Source: DAOUEO01 sp963763495
Lineage (GTDB): Bacteria; Chloroflexota; Dehalococcoidia; DSTF01; JALHUB01
Length of the DNA: 64,000 nt
Direction of reading: 5' to 3'
Assembly: GCA_963763495.1 (NCBI GenBank)
Contig: CAVXOY010000016.1
Span: forward strand, 120,741 to 184,740
Below the pieces are notes generated by a model that was not told where the DNA came from, did no database searches, and saw nothing but the letters and a program-made list of their open reading frames with translations. A program made the translations under genes and the position numbers. Below, in pieces: positions 37,389-47,749 of the stretch. Each line of letters opens with the position of its first letter. Position 1 is the first letter of the stretch.

Positions 37389-38517
37389 ATGACCAGCGGC
37401 TTGCATTTCACGAGCGAGGACTGGGCGCGCATAGAACGCGACTGGACGGCATGGTGGGAGGGAGAGCTGGAGCGGCCGCTGGTGCTGATAAACGACTTCG
37501 TCCCGCCGGAGAAGCCGCTGCCGGAGGCGCACTTCTTCACCAGCAACTTCCCCCTGGAGATGCCGGCGGAGGAGGTGATAGAACGCGTCGAGGCCTTCAT
37601 TGAGGCGATGCGCTGCTACGGCGATGCCTTCCCCCGCTGGTTCCCCAACTTCGGCCCAGGCATAGCGGCCGGTTTCCTGGGAGCCAACGTGCACACCACA
37701 CAGCGGACCGTCTGGTTTGACGCGCCGCAGGTATCGGATATCTCCCAGTTGCGCCTGGCCTACGACCCCGACAACGTGTGGTGGAAGCGGGTGCGAGACC
37801 TCACCGTCGCGGCCGTGCAGCGCTGGGGCGACCGGATCGTCGTCGCGCACACGGACCTGGGCGGCAATCTCGATATCCTGGCATCGTTCCGGAAGACGGA
37901 CCGGCTGCTGCTGGACGTCTACGACACGCCGGAGGAGGTGACGCGCCTGGTGGGGGAGATCACCGGCGTCTGGCTGCGCTACTACGATGAGCTCTACGCG
38001 ATCATCCGCGAGGGCCGGCCGGGGGACGACACCCTGGGCGCCGATCCTGTCGAGCAAGCGCTGCTACATGCTGCAGTGCGATTTCTCCTACATGATCTCG
38101 CCGGCCATGTTCGAGCGCTTCGTCTTGCCGGACCTGGCGGCGTGCTGCGAGGCGCTGGACCACGGCTTCTATCACCTCGACGGCGAGGGCGAGATCCGGC
38201 ACCTGGACATGCTGCTGTCGCTGGAGCGGCTGCGCGGCATCCAGTGGATTCCCGGCGACGGGGCGCCGCCGCCGGAGGAGTGGCTGCCGCTGCTGAAGCG
38301 GATCCGGGACGGCGGCAAGCTCTGCCAGCTGTTCGTGAGCGCCGAGGGGGCGATGAAGATCGTGCGCGAGCTGGGCGGCCGCGGCTTCGCGCTGCAGATC
38401 ATGGAGACCATGAACCAGGAGAGGGCGGCGGAGTTCCTCACCGCGCTGGCGGCGGCCGATGCCGGGGGCGCGGGGGTAGGCGACGCCGAAGCGGCGAACC
38501 CAAGAGTCATCGTGTAA
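37389..38517 (+). CDS. Uroporphyrinogen-decarboxylase-like (MtaA/CmuA-type) protein; frame break near 38028
   Basis: About 375 residues of the URO-D fold. Beginning SGLHFTSEDWARIERDWTAW and continuing through FPNFGPGIAAGFLG, AHTDLGGNLDILASF, then (after the break at about 38022-38035) CDFSYMISPAMFERF, HLDGEGEIRHLDMLL and IQWIPGDGAPPP. True haem UroD enzymes are shorter and have different N-termini. This variant group contains corrinoid methyltransferases and uncharacterised proteins. ATG 37389 has GAGGGA upstream; the frame is open back to 37092 but without protein-like sequence. A link to the C1/corrinoid genes at 54.5-60 kb is possible but not adjacent. Confidence 0.72.
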
Positions 38518-38743
38518 GATCGCCCCAGGGGACACCAGAGCAGACCTGCGGTCGAGAGAGCGTCCCTACCCTACCGGGATGGAAGGCTGAATGGCAGGCA
38601 GCACGCCCGCCCCACGATTCATCGGAGAAACTAGCGTCCTTGCCAGCCCTGATTCCGCCGTGCTACGATCCTCGTAGTCGAGAGAGCATTGCGTCGGGAA
38701 GAAGACGGGCTTACTCTCGATTGCAGGGAGGCACGCCGCTATT

Positions 38744-39592
38744 ATGTCGAGTCGACACTTCAAGCTGCCGATCGGAGAGAGCGGCGAGGACGCGCTGGCG
38801 ATGGCGCGCCGCTGCGTCCTGGCAGGCGGGCGCCTGGCGAGAGAGCGCTTTCGCCAGCCGACGGAGGTCGGCGTCAAGGGTCGCGGCAATATCGTGACGG
38901 AGACCGATCTGGCGATCGAGTCGCGCATCGCCGCCCTGCTGGCCAGGGAGTTCCCTAACCACGTCCTGCTGTCGGAGGAGAGCCACGCCCACACCAGCGC
39001 CGATGAGGGCTGGACGTGGGTGCTGGACCCGCTGGACGGGACGCGAAACTACGCCAGCGGCATCCCTTTCTTCTGCACGAACCTCGCGCTCAGCCACGAC
39101 GGCGAGCCCGTCGTCGCGGCAACGTACGACCCCGTGCACCGGGAGCTGTTCTCGGCGGTGAAGGGCCAGGGCGCTTGGGTGAACGACGAGCCGATCCACG
39201 CGTCGAACCAGCCGTCGCTGCAGGCGTCGGTGCTGGGGATCGACATGGGGTACAGCGACGTGCGGGGCGCCTACATGCTGAAGCTGCTGCAAGGGCTGTG
39301 GCCGGGGATGCAGAGCGTGCGCATACCGGGGAGCGCCGCGCTGGGGCTGGCCTATGCGGCGTGCGGCCGCTTCGATCTCTTCGTCCACAACTACCTCTTC
39401 CCCTGGGACGTGACGGCCGGTATCCTTCTGGTCAGAGAAGCGGGAGGCGCGATCACGGACCGGGACGGCAACCCGGTGAGCATCGAGAGCGAGGGGGTCA
39501 TCGCCGGCGGGCCGATGGTGCACGCCGATTTCCTGCGGCTGGCGGCAGGCAGTCCCTGGCGAGATGGGGAAGCGAAGCGAGAGGAGAGGTAA
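38744..39592 (+). CDS. Inositol-monophosphatase-family phosphatase
   Basis: A 282-residue Mg-dependent phosphatase of the IMPase/FBPase/CysQ group. LSEESHAHTSADEGWTW, then WVLDPLDGTRNYASG holds the metal-binding DPLDGT, and FPWDVTAGILLVREAGG is the second signature. With ino1 at 29 kb it could release free inositol, but the family also covers histidinol-phosphatase and PAP phosphatase. ATG 38744 has GGGAGG at a longish 14 bases. Five bases separate it from the SH3 protein gene. Confidence 0.88.
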   Translation: MSSRHFKLPIGESGEDALAMARRCVLAGGRLARERFRQPTEVGVKGRGNIVTETDLAIESRIAALLAREFPNHVLLSEESHAHTSADEGWTWVLDPLDGTRNYASGIPFFCTNLALSHDGEPVVAATYDPVHRELFSAVKGQGAWVNDEPIHASNQPSLQASVLGIDMGYSDVRGAYMLKLLQGLWPGMQSVRIPGSAALGLAYAACGRFDLFVHNYLFPWDVTAGILLVREAGGAITDRDGNPVSIESEGVIAGGPMVHADFLRLAAGSPWRDGEAKREER

Positions 39593-39597
39593 GCAGC

Positions 39598-40425
39598 ATG
39601 GCCGATGAGATACCGCCTCCACCACCGCCGATAATTCCGCCGCTGCCACCGCCGATCTCACCACCGCCTCCTTCCACACAGCCGCCACGACGACCGCTCC
39701 CACCCATCGAGCCGCGGCAGTCGCGAGGGCGCTTCATCGTATGGGCAAGCGTCTTTGTGGTGATCGTCGCCATCGTGATCGTCGGGCTGGTCGCGCTGGC
39801 CGGCCTGCCCGGTGGGGGCGGCGGCAGCGACGGCGACAAGGCGACTCCCACGCCGGCCGAGGCGACGCCCGATGCGTCGGCGGGGGCGGCAACGGCGCTG
39901 GAGAGCTACGTCCGCGATGTGCTGGCCCTGGAGTACGCCGGCGATTGCAGCGCGTCGATACTGCCGAAGGGCGAGGGCCGGCTCTGCTCGACGTTCAAGG
40001 GCGAACGGCTGGGGCAGCGGGCCTACATCCTCGGGGCCAGCTCATATGAGTCCACCACCTGGGTCTTCCTCCGCCAGGACGGGGGCAACTGGCAGGTCTA
40101 CGCGACGCAGCCGGTGAAGCCGGACACGGCGAACGTGCCGGGGGCGCCCTGGCCGCTGGAGAAGGGGGCGAAGGTGATCGTGCTGGGGACGGGGAACTGC
40201 CTCAACGTGCGGGTGTCGCCGGGGATCAACGAGGCGCCGGTGGACTGTCTGGCGGACGGCACGGAGGTCACCATCGCCGAGGGGCCGGTGGAGATGGACG
40301 GCTTCCAGTGGTGGCGTCTGGAGGACCGCAGCGGCTGGGTGGCCGGCGACTGGCTGCGCTATCCGGAGGGGCTGGCGACGGCGACGACAACGCCCGCAGC
40401 CGTGACTCCCACACCGGGACAGTAG
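39598..40425 (+). CDS. Single-pass membrane protein with proline-rich N-terminus and SH3b domain
   Basis: A 275-residue protein. Residues 5-40 are mostly proline (a run of PPPP and PPRRPLPP blocks), followed by one membrane segment (VWASVFVVIVAIVIVGLVAL). A short Gly/Thr/Pro linker leads to an outer part of about 190 residues. Its end is SH3b-like: GNCLNVRVSPG, then WWRLEDRSGWVAGDWLRY. Such domains often bind peptidoglycan. GAGAGG precedes the ATG. The proline-rich cytoplasmic tail resembles those of bacterial envelope proteins that recruit partners. Function unknown. Confidence 0.75.
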   Translation: MADEIPPPPPPIIPPLPPPISPPPPSTQPPRRPLPPIEPRQSRGRFIVWASVFVVIVAIVIVGLVALAGLPGGGGGSDGDKATPTPAEATPDASAGAATALESYVRDVLALEYAGDCSASILPKGEGRLCSTFKGERLGQRAYILGASSYESTTWVFLRQDGGNWQVYATQPVKPDTANVPGAPWPLEKGAKVIVLGTGNCLNVRVSPGINEAPVDCLADGTEVTIAEGPVEMDGFQWWRLEDRSGWVAGDWLRYPEGLATATTTPAAVTPTPGQ

Positions 40426-40442
40426 GCTCTAAAGCAACGCTT

Positions 40443-41649
40443 CTAGCGAACGGCGCGGCGGTGGCGCTCGACGAAGCGGCGCATCCGCACCAGCGCCTCT
40501 TCGATGAGCTCGTAGGACTGGGCATAGCAGGCGCGCACGTGGCCGATGCCGCAGGCGCCGAAGGCCGAGCCGGGCACGACCGCTACTTTCTCCTCCATCA
40601 GCAGCATCTCGGCGAAGGCCTCGTCGGTGAGGCCGGTGGAGGTGATACGAGGGGAAGGCGTAGAAGGCGCCGCGCGGCTCGAAGCACTTGAGGCCCATGG
40701 CGTTGAAGCCGTCGACGATGAGGCGGCGGCGGCGGTCGTACTCGGCGACCATCCCCCGGACATCCTCTTCGCTGTTGGTTATCGCTTCCAGGCCCGCGTA
40801 CTGAGCGACGGTGGGGGCGGACATCATGACGTACTGGTGGGCCTTCATCATCGCTTCGATGAGGTCGGCGCGGGCGGCCACGTAGGCGAGGCGCCAGCCG
40901 GTCATGGCGTAGGCCTTGGAGAAGCCGCCGAGGAGGACGGTACGGTCGCGCATGCCGGGCAGGGCGGCGAAGCAGGTGTGCTCGACGCCGTAGACGAGGC
41001 GGTCGTAGATCTCGTCGGAGATGACGAAGAGGTTGTGCTTGCGAGCGACCTCGGCGACGGCGAGGAGGTCTTCCCGCTCCATCACGGCGCCGGTTGGGTT
41101 GCAGGGGTAGCCCATGAGGATGGCCTTGGTGCGCGGGGTTATCCGCGCCTCGAGGTCCTCGGCACGCAGCTTGAAGTCGTGGGCGTCGCTGGTGGGCACG
41201 GGGACGGGGACGCCGTCGGCGATGACGACGCAGGCGGGATAGGCGACGAAGTGAGGGTCGTGGCAGAGGACTTCATCGCCGAAGTCGACGAGGGCGCTGA
41301 AGGCGATGTTCAACCCCTCGCTGACGCCGGTGGTGATGATAATCTCGTTCGCCGGCTCGTAGAAGATGCCGTAGTGATGCTCCAGGTGGCGGGAGATCGC
41401 CTCGCGCAGCTCGATGATGCCGTAGTTCGAGGTGTAGTGGGTCTGCCCGTCCTCGATGGAGCGGATGGCGGCGTTGCGGATGTTGGCGGGCGTTACGAAG
41501 TCGGGCTGGCCGACGCCCAGGGAGATGACGCCCTCCATCGTGGCCAGGAGGTCGAAGAAGCGGCGGATCCCGGAGGGGGAGAGACTCTCGATGCGCCGCG
41601 AGACCTGGCCGCGTCGTGTGCTGTCCGGTTGGTGAATAGTGTCTGACAT
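40443..41649 (-). CDS. Class I/II PLP-dependent aminotransferase; frame break near 40660
   Basis: About 401 residues, fold-type I. ISLGVGQPDFVTP, HYTSNYGIIELREAI, MGYPCNPTGAVM, SDEIYDRLVYG, and GGFSKAYAMTGWRLAY with the PLP lysine are visible. The frame shifts at about 40655-40665; coding resumes at TSTGLTDEAFAEMLLMEEK and ends RFVERHRRAVR. The family covers aspartate and aromatic aminotransferases. With IorAB in the window, an aromatic-amino-acid role is attractive but unproven. Confidence 0.88.
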
Positions 41650-41870
41650 TACTTCTCAACTCCTAGCCATACGTCTTTATGCGGGTAATAATACAGGACT
41701 AGCCGTTCCTGGTCTTCCAGGGTGACCTCGAAGACCAGACGTTCTTGCTGGCGCCACTGAGCGTCGACGCTGACGACGGCGACGCGGCGGCCCTCACGCT
41801 CCACCCACTGCGGCCGCTCGCCATAGCGACCGCCGGAGTAGCATCCCACGCGGATTGGCTGCTCGACCAA
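41649..41870 (-). CDS. DUF6504-like small protein
   Basis: About 73 residues from a TTG at 41870: EQPIRVGCYSGGRYGERPQW, then LVFEVTLEDQERLVLYYYPH. This matches the general look of the DUF6504 family, a small beta-rich protein of unknown role. The stop shares a base with the aminotransferase start (41649). The frame is open upstream to 41960, but that part overlaps the C-GCAxxG-C-C gene. TTG start is uncertain. Confidence 0.55.
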   Translation of the reverse strand: MVEQPIRVGCYSGGRYGERPQWVEREGRRVAVVSVDAQWRQQERLVFEVTLEDQERLVLYYYPHKDVWLGVEK

Positions 41871-41883
41871 CCCAACCTTCCCG

Positions 41884-42318
41884 TCAGACTTCTTGAAGAA
41901 GCTCCAGGGTGAGGCTATAAGCGACCCCGACGGCGCGGAGGCAGACTGTGATGCGGACATCAGACTCGCGGAACTTCTGCAGTCCCTCGGTAGTGCTGAG
42001 GTCCATGCCGGTCAGGTCGCGGCAGCGGAGGTTCCCCATCTCATCCTGGAAGGCGCGCAGAAACCGGCGGCTCAGACGGAGAGCCTCATCATCGGACTGG
42101 GTGAGGTCGTCACGGCCATGCTTGATGCCGAAGCACATGAGGGCGCCGGCAGCAGCGCCACAGACCTCGCCGCTGCGGGCCATGCCGCCGGCGAAGGGGC
42201 TGGCGATGCGGGGTATCAGCTCGTTCTCGATACCCAGCTCCCGGCACACGGCCATGAGCACAGCCTCTGAGCAGTGATAGCCCTGGGCCAATAGCTGTTG
42301 GGCCGGGTTCAGTTCCAT
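41884..42318 (-). CDS. C-GCAxxG-C-C family redox protein
   Basis: A 144-residue protein of the C_GCAxxG_C_C family. It shows LLAQGYHCSEAVLMAVC and the signature SGEVCGAAAGALMCFG, with a further cysteine in NLRCRD and a late ITVCLRAV. Such proteins are redox-active cysteine proteins often found beside other metabolic genes in anaerobes. ATG 42318 has AGGAGG six bases upstream. Confidence 0.8.
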   Translation of the reverse strand: MELNPAQQLLAQGYHCSEAVLMAVCRELGIENELIPRIASPFAGGMARSGEVCGAAAGALMCFGIKHGRDDLTQSDDEALRLSRRFLRAFQDEMGNLRCRDLTGMDLSTTEGLQKFRESDVRITVCLRAVGVAYSLTLELLQEV

Positions 42319-42344
42319 TCGCGTCCTCCTGGAAAACGGCGGCG

Positions 42345-43826
42345 CTAGAGCGAAGGGCGGGCCTTGTGCCACTCCGTCGCTTGTTCGTAGGCGTAGGCTA
42401 CACGAAAGAGGGAAGCCTCGTCAAAGGGCTTGGCAAGCACCTGGACGCCGACGGGCAGGCCATCGGAGAAGCCGCCGGGGACGGAGATGCCCGGTATGCC
42501 GGCGATGTTGGTGGGCAGGGTGAAGATGTCGCTCAGGTACATCTCGAAGGGGTTGTCGACCTTCTCGCCGAGGCGGAAGGCGGGTGTGGGAGTGACGGGC
42601 GTCACGAGCACGTCGTACTTGGCGAAGGCGGCGTCGAACTCGCGGCGGATGAGGGTGCGCACCTTCTGGGCTTTCAGGTAGTAGGCGTCGTAGTAGCCGG
42701 CGGAGAGGGCGAAGGTGCCGAGCATGATGCGCCGCTTGACCTCGTCGCCGAAGCCGTACTGGCGGGTCTTCTCCATGTTCTCCCACATGCTCTCGCCCTC
42801 TTGGTAGGAGAAGCCGTACTTGACGCCGTCGTAGCGGGCGAGGTTGGCCATCGCCTCGCTGGGGGCGATGATGTAGTAGACGGCGAGGGCGTAGGCGGTA
42901 GAAGGCAGCGAGACATCCCAGTCGACGGTGGCGCCGAGGGAGACCATGACATCGATGGCTTCGTTGACGACCCGGCGCACGCCCGGGTCCATCGCGTCCG
43001 GCAGGTACTCCTTGGGCACGCCGATGCGCACGCCCTTCAGGTCGCGCTGGAGGGACTGCCGGAAGTCGGGCATCTCCAGGTCCGCTGAGGTGGAGTCGCG
43101 CGGGTCGTGGCCACCGATAGCGTTGAGCACGATGGCGGCGTCCTCCACGTCGCGGGCCAGCGGGCCTATCTGGTCGAGGGAGCTGGCAAAGGCGACGAGG
43201 CCGAAACGGCTGACCCGCCCGTAGGTGGGCTTCAGGCCGACGACGCCGCAGAGGGCGCCCGGCTGTCTTATGCTGCCGCCGGTGTCGGAGCCGAGGGCGA
43301 CGAGGCACTCGCCCGCCGCTACCGCCGCCGCCGAGCCGCCGGAGGAGCCGCCGGGGACGCGGTCGAGGTCCCAGGGGTTGTGCGTCGGGAAGAAGGCGGA
43401 GTTCTCGGTCGAGGAGCCCATGGCGAACTCGTCCATGTTCGCCTTGCCGACGATGACGGCGCCGGCGGAAAGGAGACGCTCCGTGACGTGGGCATCGTAG
43501 GGCGGGACGAAGTTCTCGAGCATGCGGGAGCCGCAGGTGGTGGGGACGCCCTTCGTGCAGATGACGTCTTTGATGCCGATGGGGACGCCGGTAAGGGGCG
43601 TGACATCGCCGCGGGCGATGCGGGCGTCGGCCTCGTCCGCCTGCTTAAGGGCCAGCTCCTCGGTCAGGGTGACGTAGGCCTTGACCTTGTCCTCAACCTG
43701 ACGAATACGGTCGAACACGGCCTTCGTCAGCTCACGAGAGGTGAGCTGCTTCTTGTCCAGGAGGTCGCGGGCCTCATGTACGGTGAGGTAATACGGTTCC
43801 AGAATCTCCTCCTCAACGGTAAACAA
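42345..43826 (-). CDS. gatA: Asp/Glu-tRNA amidotransferase subunit A
   Basis: 493-residue GatA, the amidase that frees ammonia from glutamine for transamidation of Glu-tRNA-Gln or Asp-tRNA-Asn. The Ser-cisSer-Lys triad is visible: GIKDVICTKG, PGGSSGGSAAAVAAGE and SDTGGSIRQPG. TTG start at 43826 is not well supported by a ribosome binding site, and the homologous start (PYYLTVHEA) lies some 12 residues further in. 33 bases separate it from gatC upstream; gatB is not in the window. Confidence 0.92.
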   Translation of the reverse strand: MFTVEEEILEPYYLTVHEARDLLDKKQLTSRELTKAVFDRIRQVEDKVKAYVTLTEELALKQADEADARIARGDVTPLTGVPIGIKDVICTKGVPTTCGSRMLENFVPPYDAHVTERLLSAGAVIVGKANMDEFAMGSSTENSAFFPTHNPWDLDRVPGGSSGGSAAAVAAGECLVALGSDTGGSIRQPGALCGVVGLKPTYGRVSRFGLVAFASSLDQIGPLARDVEDAAIVLNAIGGHDPRDSTSADLEMPDFRQSLQRDLKGVRIGVPKEYLPDAMDPGVRRVVNEAIDVMVSLGATVDWDVSLPSTAYALAVYYIIAPSEAMANLARYDGVKYGFSYQEGESMWENMEKTRQYGFGDEVKRRIMLGTFALSAGYYDAYYLKAQKVRTLIRREFDAAFAKYDVLVTPVTPTPAFRLGEKVDNPFEMYLSDIFTLPTNIAGIPGISVPGGFSDGLPVGVQVLAKPFDEASLFRVAYAYEQATEWHKARPSL

Positions 43827-43859
43827 GGAGTGGGCGGAAAGCCGGCCGGTTCAACGCTG

Positions 43860-44147
43860 CTATTCCAGGACGGCCCGAACTCGGAACAGACCGTCCTCAG
43901 ACCGGGGAGCGTTGGCCAGAATATCATCGGGAGGGAGAGAGTCCCGGGCTTGGTCAGGGCTGAAGACGTTTTCCAGGGGCAGGGTGTGGGCAGTGGGAGG
44001 CACGTCATCGGTGTTGAGCTGGCGCAGGACGTCGAAGTGGTCGAGGATCTCGGATAGCTGCTCCTCGAATTTGACCTTGTCCTCTTCGCTTAGAGCGACG
44101 CGCGCCAGCTTGGCGATGTGCTCGACCTCTGCCCTGGTAAGACCCAA
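43860..44147 (-). CDS. gatC: Asp/Glu-tRNA amidotransferase subunit C
   Basis: 95-residue GatC, the small linker subunit of GatCAB. EVEHIAKLARVALSEEDKVK and the NTDDVPPTAH stretch are typical, ending with the DGLFRVRAVLE tail. Start put at TTG 44147, with GAGGAGG five bases upstream; the frame is open to 44207 but without homology. Confidence 0.9.
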   Translation of the reverse strand: MGLTRAEVEHIAKLARVALSEEDKVKFEEQLSEILDHFDVLRQLNTDDVPPTAHTLPLENVFSPDQARDSLPPDDILANAPRSEDGLFRVRAVLE

Positions 44148-44177
44148 TGTCCCCTCCTCAGGTATCCGTCGATTCGG

Positions 44178-44207
44178 ATTATAGCATCGCCGTTGGAACG
44201 GGGGCAA
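44178..44207 (-). promoter_or_regulatory. Promoter of gatC-gatA
   Basis: Minus-strand TTGCCC (44207-44202) and an exact TATAAT (44183-44178) are 18 bases apart, with the extended TGC just before the -10. It lies about 30 bases before gatC. Confidence 0.7.
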
Positions 44208-44270
44208 CGCGCAGAAGGGCGACGTTGAACATCCGGTAGGGCTCTGCTACCATGATCACGTTGGTGGCAA

Positions 44271-45041
44271 GTGAGGGCGGAGATGGTAGAAGCTGCTGAA
44301 AGAGCGGCGGTTCTGGGCCGGCCCAGCTATGTATGGCAGTCGGGCCAGGAGCGCCGGCTGGCCCTCATTCGCCGCTACGTCGATTTGGAGAACGCGCGCA
44401 TCCTGGACGTGGGGTGCGGCATCGGGACTTATGTAAACAGACTGAGGGGCCTCTCGGAGCACGTCTACGGGATCGATATCGACGAGCAGCGCATACGGCG
44501 CGGTTCTGTCACCCTCCCCAACCTGGCGCTCGCCGTGAGCGAGCATATGCCCTTCCCCGACAGCAGCTTCGACGTTATCCTGCTTCATGAGGTGATTGAG
44601 CACGTATCGGACGACGCAGTGACTCTCCAGGAGGCATGCCGCGTCGTGCGGCCGGGGGGGAAAGTCGTGATCTACGCGCCAAACCGGCTCTATCCCTTTG
44701 AGACACACGGAATCTACTTGGGGAAACGCTATATCTCCGGGAACATACCATTGGTCAACTACCTGCCCGGATTCCTGCGACGACGGCTGGCGCCTCACGT
44801 GCGCGTCTACAGCACGGGCAGCCTGCGATCGCTGACGCGCGGGCTGGACGCCTCTTGGGTAGCGCACACGGTAGTCTACCCCGGCTTCGACAAGATCGCC
44901 GCCCGCAGCGGGCTAATCGCAAAAACGCTACGAGCGATACTCTACAGGCTGGAGAATACCTGGTTCCGAGCCTTTGGCCTCTCCCATTTCCTCGTCCTGG
45001 AGAAGCGCGAGGCCATTGGAAAGGGGTACGAGGGTGGCTAG
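44271..45041 (+). CDS. Class I SAM-dependent methyltransferase
   Basis: A 256-residue methyltransferase. ARILDVGCGIGTYVNRL (motif I), VYGIDIDEQRIRRG, MPFPDSSFDVILLHEVIEHV and VVRPGGKVVIYAPNRLYPFE. GTG start at 44271 or ATG at 44283. It overlaps the GTG start of the penicillin-binding protein gene by eight bases. The pairing with PBP1A suggests a cell-envelope substrate. Confidence 0.82.
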   Translation: MRAEMVEAAERAAVLGRPSYVWQSGQERRLALIRRYVDLENARILDVGCGIGTYVNRLRGLSEHVYGIDIDEQRIRRGSVTLPNLALAVSEHMPFPDSSFDVILLHEVIEHVSDDAVTLQEACRVVRPGGKVVIYAPNRLYPFETHGIYLGKRYISGNIPLVNYLPGFLRRRLAPHVRVYSTGSLRSLTRGLDASWVAHTVVYPGFDKIAARSGLIAKTLRAILYRLENTWFRAFGLSHFLVLEKREAIGKGYEGG

Positions 45042-47727
45042 TCTGTTCAAACGCCACCGCTGGCGCTCCCGCTTCCGCAACGGAAAGAACGGGAACCGCC
45101 ACATCAACAAGTGGCTGGCGGTGCCGCTCATCCTGTTCGGAATCATGGTCGTGGGGGCAGCGGCCGCCACCGTCGCCGGCTTCATAATCTACCGCAGCTA
45201 CGCCGACGATCTGGTGCCGATCGAGGAAGTGCTGGCACAGCAGTCGGCGGGAGGCGCCAAGATATACGACCGCAACGGCCGGCTGCTGTACGAGTACATG
45301 GACGACCTGGCGGGGCTGCGACAGCCGGTGCCTCTCTCAGGTGTGTCGCAGTACCTGATCGACGCCACTGTCGCCACAGAGGACTCCAGTTTCTACTCCA
45401 ACCCCGGCGTGAACATCAAGGGTCTCCTGCGGGCCGCTTATGAGAACTTCTTCCCCGGCAATCTGGGTTTATTGAAGGGCACGGGCGGCAGTTCTATAAC
45501 TCAGCAGTTGGTGAAGAACGTCTACATCTCGGAAGAGGAACGGCAAAAGCGGTCGATCTCACGCAAGCTGAAGGAGACCGTGTACGCAGTGGAGCTGACT
45601 AACCGCTATTCCAAAGACCAGATATTGGAGTGGTATCTGAACCAGATACCGTACGGCGGTGTCTACAACGGCATCGAGGCGGCGGCACAGGGATACTTCG
45701 GCAAGGCGGCGAAGGACCTGACACTTGCCGAGGCGGCGCTCCTGGCCGGGATCCCTGCCTGTCCCAGTTGCTACAGTCCCCGCGAGAACCCGGCGGCAGC
45801 TGTAGCGAGGCGCCATCAGGTGCTCGTTCTGATGCTGGAGGAGAACAAGATAACTCCTTTGGAGGCACTGGCGGCAAACCAGGAGCCGCTGCAACTGGCG
45901 CCGAACTGGTTCTTCATCGACGCCCCTCACTGGGTGCTCTCCTACGTGGGGCCGGAACTTGGAGAGGATGTTCGGCCACCAGGCGGTATACCGCGGGGGC
46001 CTTAAGGTCACCACAACCCTCGATCTGGACTTGCAGAAGAAGGCGGAGGCGATACTGGAGGAGAAGATCAGCGACTATGAGGAGACGGCCGGCGGCCACA
46101 ACGGGGCGCTGGTGGCGCTGGACCCGATCAGCGGCGAGATCCTGGCCTATGTCGGCAGCCGCGACTACTTCCGAGAGGATATCCTGGGCGAGAACGACAT
46201 GGCACAGGCAGTGAACTCGCCGGGGTCGGCGCTCAAGCCATTTACCTATCTCACGTCATTCATGAAGCTGGGCTGGGGGCCGGGTACGCTCGTTCTGGAC
46301 ACCGAAACCAGCATCCAGCAGCCGGACGGGACGGTCTTCTCACCCCGAAACCCCTCCGGCGACTACAAGGGGCCGATCTCGATTAGGGTCGCGCTGGGGA
46401 ACTCTCTAAACGTGCCCGCTTTCAAGACCATCCTGGCCACCGGCGTGCAGGACGTGGTCAACACGGCGAAGAAGATGGGGCTGACCTCCCTTACCGGCAG
46501 CTACGGCCCCTCCTTCACAATCGGCGGCGTGGACGTGAAGCTGGTGGACATGGTCTTCGCCTACAGCGTGCTGGCCAACAACGGGGTGATGCGAGGAACA
46601 CCGACAGTGCTTGACCTGCCGGAGGGTGACCGGAAGCTGGACCCGATTTCGATATTGCGGGTGGAAGACGCCGACGGCAACGTACTCTACGATGCCAACA
46701 CCGCAAGACAGGAGACACAGATCGTCCCTCGCCGAATACGCCTATCTGGTCACCAGCATTCTGACGGACCCGCAGGCCCAGTGCCTTACGTTCGGCTGCG
46801 GCGGCTTGAGCATCTCCGGTCAGCAGGCGGCGATCAAGACGGGCACCAGCGAGCCATACGAGAACAGCCGCGCTATCGGCGACACTTGGGCGATGGGCTA
46901 CACGCCCAACCTGGTGGCGGGGGTATGGGCCGGCAACGCCGACAACTCGCCGATGTGGAACATTACCAGCACCTCCATATCATGGCGAGCGCTGCGCGAC
47001 TTCATGGCGGCAGCGCTGGAAGGGAAGGAGGCGCTGACCTTCGAGCAGCCGCCGGGGATCGTCAAGGCGACTGTGTGCTTCCCTTCAGGCAAGCTGCCCA
47101 CAGAGTACTGCGGCAAGACGGTCGATGACTTGTTCGTGGCGGACTCGCTGCCGAAGGAGAAGGACGATTGGTGGCGTCCAATCAAGATCGACACGCGCAA
47201 CGGTCTGCTGGCAACGGAGATGACGCCGCCCCAGTTCGTCCAGGAACGGGTCTTCTTAGTGCTACCGGAGGGACTCACGGGGTTCGACAAGCAGCAGGCG
47301 GAGGAATGGGCAAAGGCGCTGGGTGTGTCTCTCGCCCCCACCGAGAAGAGCGATCCGAACAATCTACCGGTGCTGATCACCAGTCCGGCTTGGGGGAGCA
47401 GCGTCAAGGGTGTCGTCACGGTGATAGGACGGGCAACCTCCGGGGAGTTCGAGTGGTACCGGCTCGAGTACGGCGCCGGGGAGTCGCCGACAGCCTGGAC
47501 GGTGATCCAGGAGTCGACCAGCCCCGTGGCGGATTCCACGCTGGGCACCTGGGATACGAGCAGCCTTGACGTCAGGAACCTACACGCTGCGACTGGTGGT
47601 CAAGGATCGAGCGCGGGGCGAGCTGTCAGTGACGGCAACCGTGTCGGTTGATAGGCCGAAGGCCACGCCGACGGTCAAACCCAGCCCGACGCCCCGCGTA
47701 ACACCGACTCCGCGATCCCGGCACTAG
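45034..47727 (+). CDS. Class A penicillin-binding protein (PBP1A-like); frame breaks near 45960, 46728, 47570
   Basis: Bifunctional peptidoglycan polymerase, about 897 residues. GTG start overlaps the methyltransferase stop. A single N-terminal anchor (LILFGIMVVGAAAATVAGFI) is followed by the GT51 glycosyltransferase domain (VATEDSSFYSNPGVN, GGSSITQQLVKN, YLNQIPYGG). The transpeptidase domain has SPGSALKPFTYL (SxxK serine) and AAIKTGTSEPYE (KTGT). A C-terminal Ig-like module (SSVKGVVTVIGRATSGEFEW) and a Thr/Pro-rich tail end at 47727. Three frame shifts are needed to join these parts, at about 45960 (before the MERMFGHQAV block), 46728 and 47570. Confidence 0.9.
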
Positions 47728-47749
47728 AGGAAGGACGAACTCGCATAGG

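Noticed and set aside
40546..41646. A 366-codon open frame antisense to the aminotransferase
   Set aside because: Valine/glycine/alanine-rich shadow of a conserved gene on the other strand.
43107..44057. A 316-codon open frame antisense to gatA/gatC
   Set aside because: Shadow of two well-conserved genes, no motif of its own.
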